A stretch of DNA of 64,000 nucleotides from positions 32,160,501 through 32,224,500 of the forward strand of contig JAYKKI010000008.1 in NCBI GenBank assembly GCA_039881145.1, in the 5' to 3' direction. Both the position numbers and the translations under genes were made by a program. The notes beneath the pieces were generated by a model. That model was not told the origin of the DNA. It was given only the letters and a program-made list of their open reading frames with translations, and searched no databases. Origin of the DNA: Druceiella hillmani. Taxonomy: Eukaryota; Arthropoda; Insecta; Lepidoptera; Hepialidae. Of this stretch, positions 61,400 through 64,000 are shown piece by piece (positions within the stretch are counted from its first letter, which is position 1; each line of letters opens with the position of its first letter).

Positions 61400-61800
61400 T
61401 AATCCTTGGTTTTTTTAGCAGGACACACCCTCAAGGGTCTTTAAAATTTCTCCCGAGTTCTAAACTACATTCGTTAAACGTTCCTATCACCACTAATTGA
61501 TTATTGAGATGTGTGTTATCCTGAGTTTGATGAGGAATGTTTAAGTAAGTTAGAACGCCTCCAAAATTATTTGTGCCATACATCTTCAGCCTTAGAAAAT
61601 ATGATTATATTGCTGAAAACAAGTCACGCCTCAAATGATCAGCCTCATTTATTCATTATTGATAGTTACGCCTATCTTCGGATAGGCAATCGACGTCAGC
61701 TTCGTATACCTACTTACTCTTCTCTTTAATTAATATATTAAAATCCTCAGAGTCGAAATTATCTCGTTGGCACATTCTGTCGAATAATTGAAGTTAGACG
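61400..61800 (+). pseudogene. Non-LTR retrotransposon (Jockey/CR1-like) C-terminal relic
   Basis: Across frames the sequence gives 'YPEFDEECLSKLERLQN', then 'PYIFSLRKYDYIAENKSRLK', matching the post-RT region of Jockey-clade ORF2 proteins (LQRLQN.C.RFIFG.RKYDH.....LKWLP). Later 'LKSSESKLSRWHILSNN' may be a trace of the following segment. There are several frameshifts. Extent is approximate; the RT core is absent. Confidence 0.55.
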
Positions 61801-61833
61801 TTTAACAATATTTTAAATGCCATAAACGTCAAT

Positions 61834-61837
<4 letters not shown>

Positions 61838-61907
<70 letters not shown>
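61838..61907. repeat. (TA)n microsatellite
   Basis: About 70 bp of uninterrupted TA dinucleotide. Confidence 0.95.
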
Positions 61908-61909
<2 letters not shown>

Positions 61910-64000
61910 TTATCTCCATTTTGCAGGATGGCGGTCCTGTTGAAAATCAAAAAGCGTAAAAGTTTGGGGATAAAGTCTAGTTGCCTTAAAATATCTTGCT
62001 TTAATTCAAATTCGCACTCTTTTTCAATCCACGCTATTTTCTTCTCCAATTCTTTAATAACACATATAGGTACGTAATGCAGTTTTTGTACAGCATATCA
62101 AATCACATAAATGTATATGATATAAATTTTATAAAAAATATCGATTTCTTTGTAAAAATTTTAGGGTCATATATCAGGATAGACATTAAACTTTTACCAC
62201 CTATAGTTTACCGCGTTTAGCGGGCTCAATGAAAGTAATTCATATCGATAATATAACATTTACAAAAAATTCCCAGACGTACTTGTATATGGCTAATTAT
62301 TATGTGTTGTTTATTTTAAGTATTTTTATCTTACAAGATTGGGCCGCATACCTCAGTATCCGACTAAATAACAGCGTAAATAACTAAGCAGTTGACAATA
62401 CCGTTAATAAATTTACCGTAAAAAACGATTAAAACGTAATACAGTTAATGTCCTTTTTTGTCCGAGCAAAGTCTTAAAGCGCGGCAGCTAGTATGAATTA
62501 ATATTAAAAGTGAAGAAATACGTTTTGATCAACTCGATGTTTCTTTGTTCTTCTGTAAAATTCATATTGTTAAACTTAAACTTTTATGTAACAGGAAATG
62601 AATATAAACTTAGGTTAACATTTATTTATTGTCACGTAACAACATTTTTATGGATAATGTAATAATTAGCCGACCGACCAAATGACCATAACATTCTTAT
62701 TCATGCGCCTTACGAACGCCCAGTATTTACACGCAGAACTGGTTGGGCATTGCATTAACTTGTCCATAAAAAATATCGTTTACGATATAAACAAATGGCA
62801 AGGTCATTATTTTAAGGCGGTTGAAATGTTTTCATGTGAAAGAATTGTTAATTCGCTTGAATTTCTTTTTAAGAGATGGTTTATTTGAGTGTAAAAACTT
62901 TATTCAAATAAATGAATAAAAAGCTAACAAAATGGATCCTGATTTATTACAACTGATTACACAAGATTAAATCAATGTAACGCCCGCCAATTAATGATTT
63001 TCGCACCTCATTTAACTTACTTTTTTATACATATAATACAAAATACTGTACTAATTTAAACTTTGAATACGTCACACGCAAGGATAAATCTTGACAAATG
63101 ACATAATAATACTAACGGTTCTTATTATAAGAATGTTATGAACATTTACAACAATTTTTAATTATTATTTCTTTAATTACAACTAAATATATAATATTAT
63201 ATAAAATTATTATTTAAGTTCCTATTTCTATAATGTCACAGATATATCCGACAGCATTTACGGTTATGCAACATAATACACTCTCAACAATGGCATACTT
63301 CTACGACTTTCCTTACCGACATAAAATGTTTAAATTTAACTTATTCTTCTTCGTCATCACATCTTCGTTACTGAAGTCTGTGCCCGCCTTGAAGTACCAT
63401 GGTACAGGAACTGATCAGCTACCTCCATGCTATCCTGTGATGAACTTAACCTGATCAGATCAGCGGCTCAAATAACGTCCGCGAGGTTTTTTGTTCTCTA
63501 CTTTCCCTACGACTAGTTTATTTAGGTTAACGGATTATCTACTACTTATATGATTAAAATAACCGGTAACTCGTGGGTAATAGATGGTTGATAATATAAT
63601 CTTCATTTGGAGTTGGTAAAATTTACATTGTTTTCTTAATTTTGACCTACCATGTACACTATTATAATCTTCACAGTAATTTTTGTAAACAACTTTGACT
63701 AAACGATGTAAGTACCGGAACGTATACCAAATGTTCTCCTTCAATTTTTTCTATTGTTAATATTAAGACTATCGCGGAAAGAAACATCAGAATTTGCTTC
63801 CGGTGGGCTTATTAACTATCCTTACAAACATGAACAGGATTTCCCATTTCTCTCCCTACCAGGTAATGTATTTCAAATTCATTTTCTGTGACATTCTTCA
63901 AGAAAAATATTAAGTATCAATCTCTAGATACTACAGTAGTATAAAATGTGTAGATGGAAATATAACATTTTAGGTATCTTAATCACTTATCCTATTAAAC
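61908..64000. other. Non-coding sequence
   Basis: No gene recognised. The end of an old repeat may lie near 62450-62495 (GTCCGAGCAAAG...GCGGCAGCTAGTATGAAT). Frames at 62682-62888, 63233-63454 and 63535-63744 have no supporting signal. Confidence 0.4.

Larger units (their letters stand above)
57288..61400. other. Non-coding sequence with old repeats
   Basis: No gene recognised. 59230-59410 (CTAATATTATAAATACGAATT ... AAAGCTACGAGCAACGG) resembles a common type of lepidopteran interspersed repeat. A hairpin lies at 59617-59643, tandem duplications at 60656-60816, and a CTCF-like site at 58735-58750. Confidence 0.4.

Overview
This window is AT-rich non-coding DNA from an animal genome, most likely an insect and probably a lepidopteran. 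The evidence is the low gene density, long (TA)n tracts, tRNA-derived SINEs, and relics of piggyBac, hAT, pogo/Tigger, Tc1 and Jockey elements. The species call is an inference from repeat style, not from a diagnostic gene. There are no operons, rRNA genes or CRISPR arrays. Most open frames are short and are produced by AT-rich or (TA)n sequence.

Host coding sequence: two GC-rich exons on the minus strand (13471-13640 and 2640-2841) have splice sites, matching phase and joined reading frames that together form one fibronectin type III domain. They are separated by a 10.6 kb intron filled with transposon relics. The flanking exons lie outside the window or were not recognised. A possible small plus-strand 3' terminal exon with a hydrophobic segment lies at 52648-52783 (weak). 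A CpG-rich block at 23530-23830 may be a promoter or 5' exon.

Layout: 1-2.3 kb, piggyBac-like relic fused to a ribozyme-type repeat. 2.64-2.84 kb, FN3 exon. 4.99-5.5 kb, hAT relic. 5.88-7.78 kb, pogo/Tigger-like relic with three remnant catalytic aspartates. 8.55-11.43 kb, complete-length but decayed hAT element with 8-bp target duplication. 13.47-13.64 kb, FN3 exon. 20.6-21.24 kb, long-TIR MITE. 22.4-23.8 kb, SINE, old repeat and CpG-rich block. 24.35-24.84 kb, 162-bp tandem array. 30.96-33.3 kb, ribozyme-family repeats, (TA)n, tandem repeats, a SINE and an inverted pair. 35.58-36.95 kb, two minisatellites. 39.2 kb, SINE. 45-51 kb, several less AT-rich blocks that may be regulatory. 53.8-54.0 kb, an inverted pair of ribozyme-family repeats, one with an apparently complete hammerhead fold. 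55.8-57.2 kb, Tc1-like element. 61.4-61.8 kb, Jockey/CR1-like reverse transcriptase tail.

The most interesting signal is a dispersed repeat family (six pieces) with a hammerhead ribozyme core. The best copy, at 53927-53969, keeps stem I, the CUGANGA and GAAA boxes, stem II and a very short stem III. This is the architecture known from Penelope-like retroelements. All calls were made by eye, without searches.
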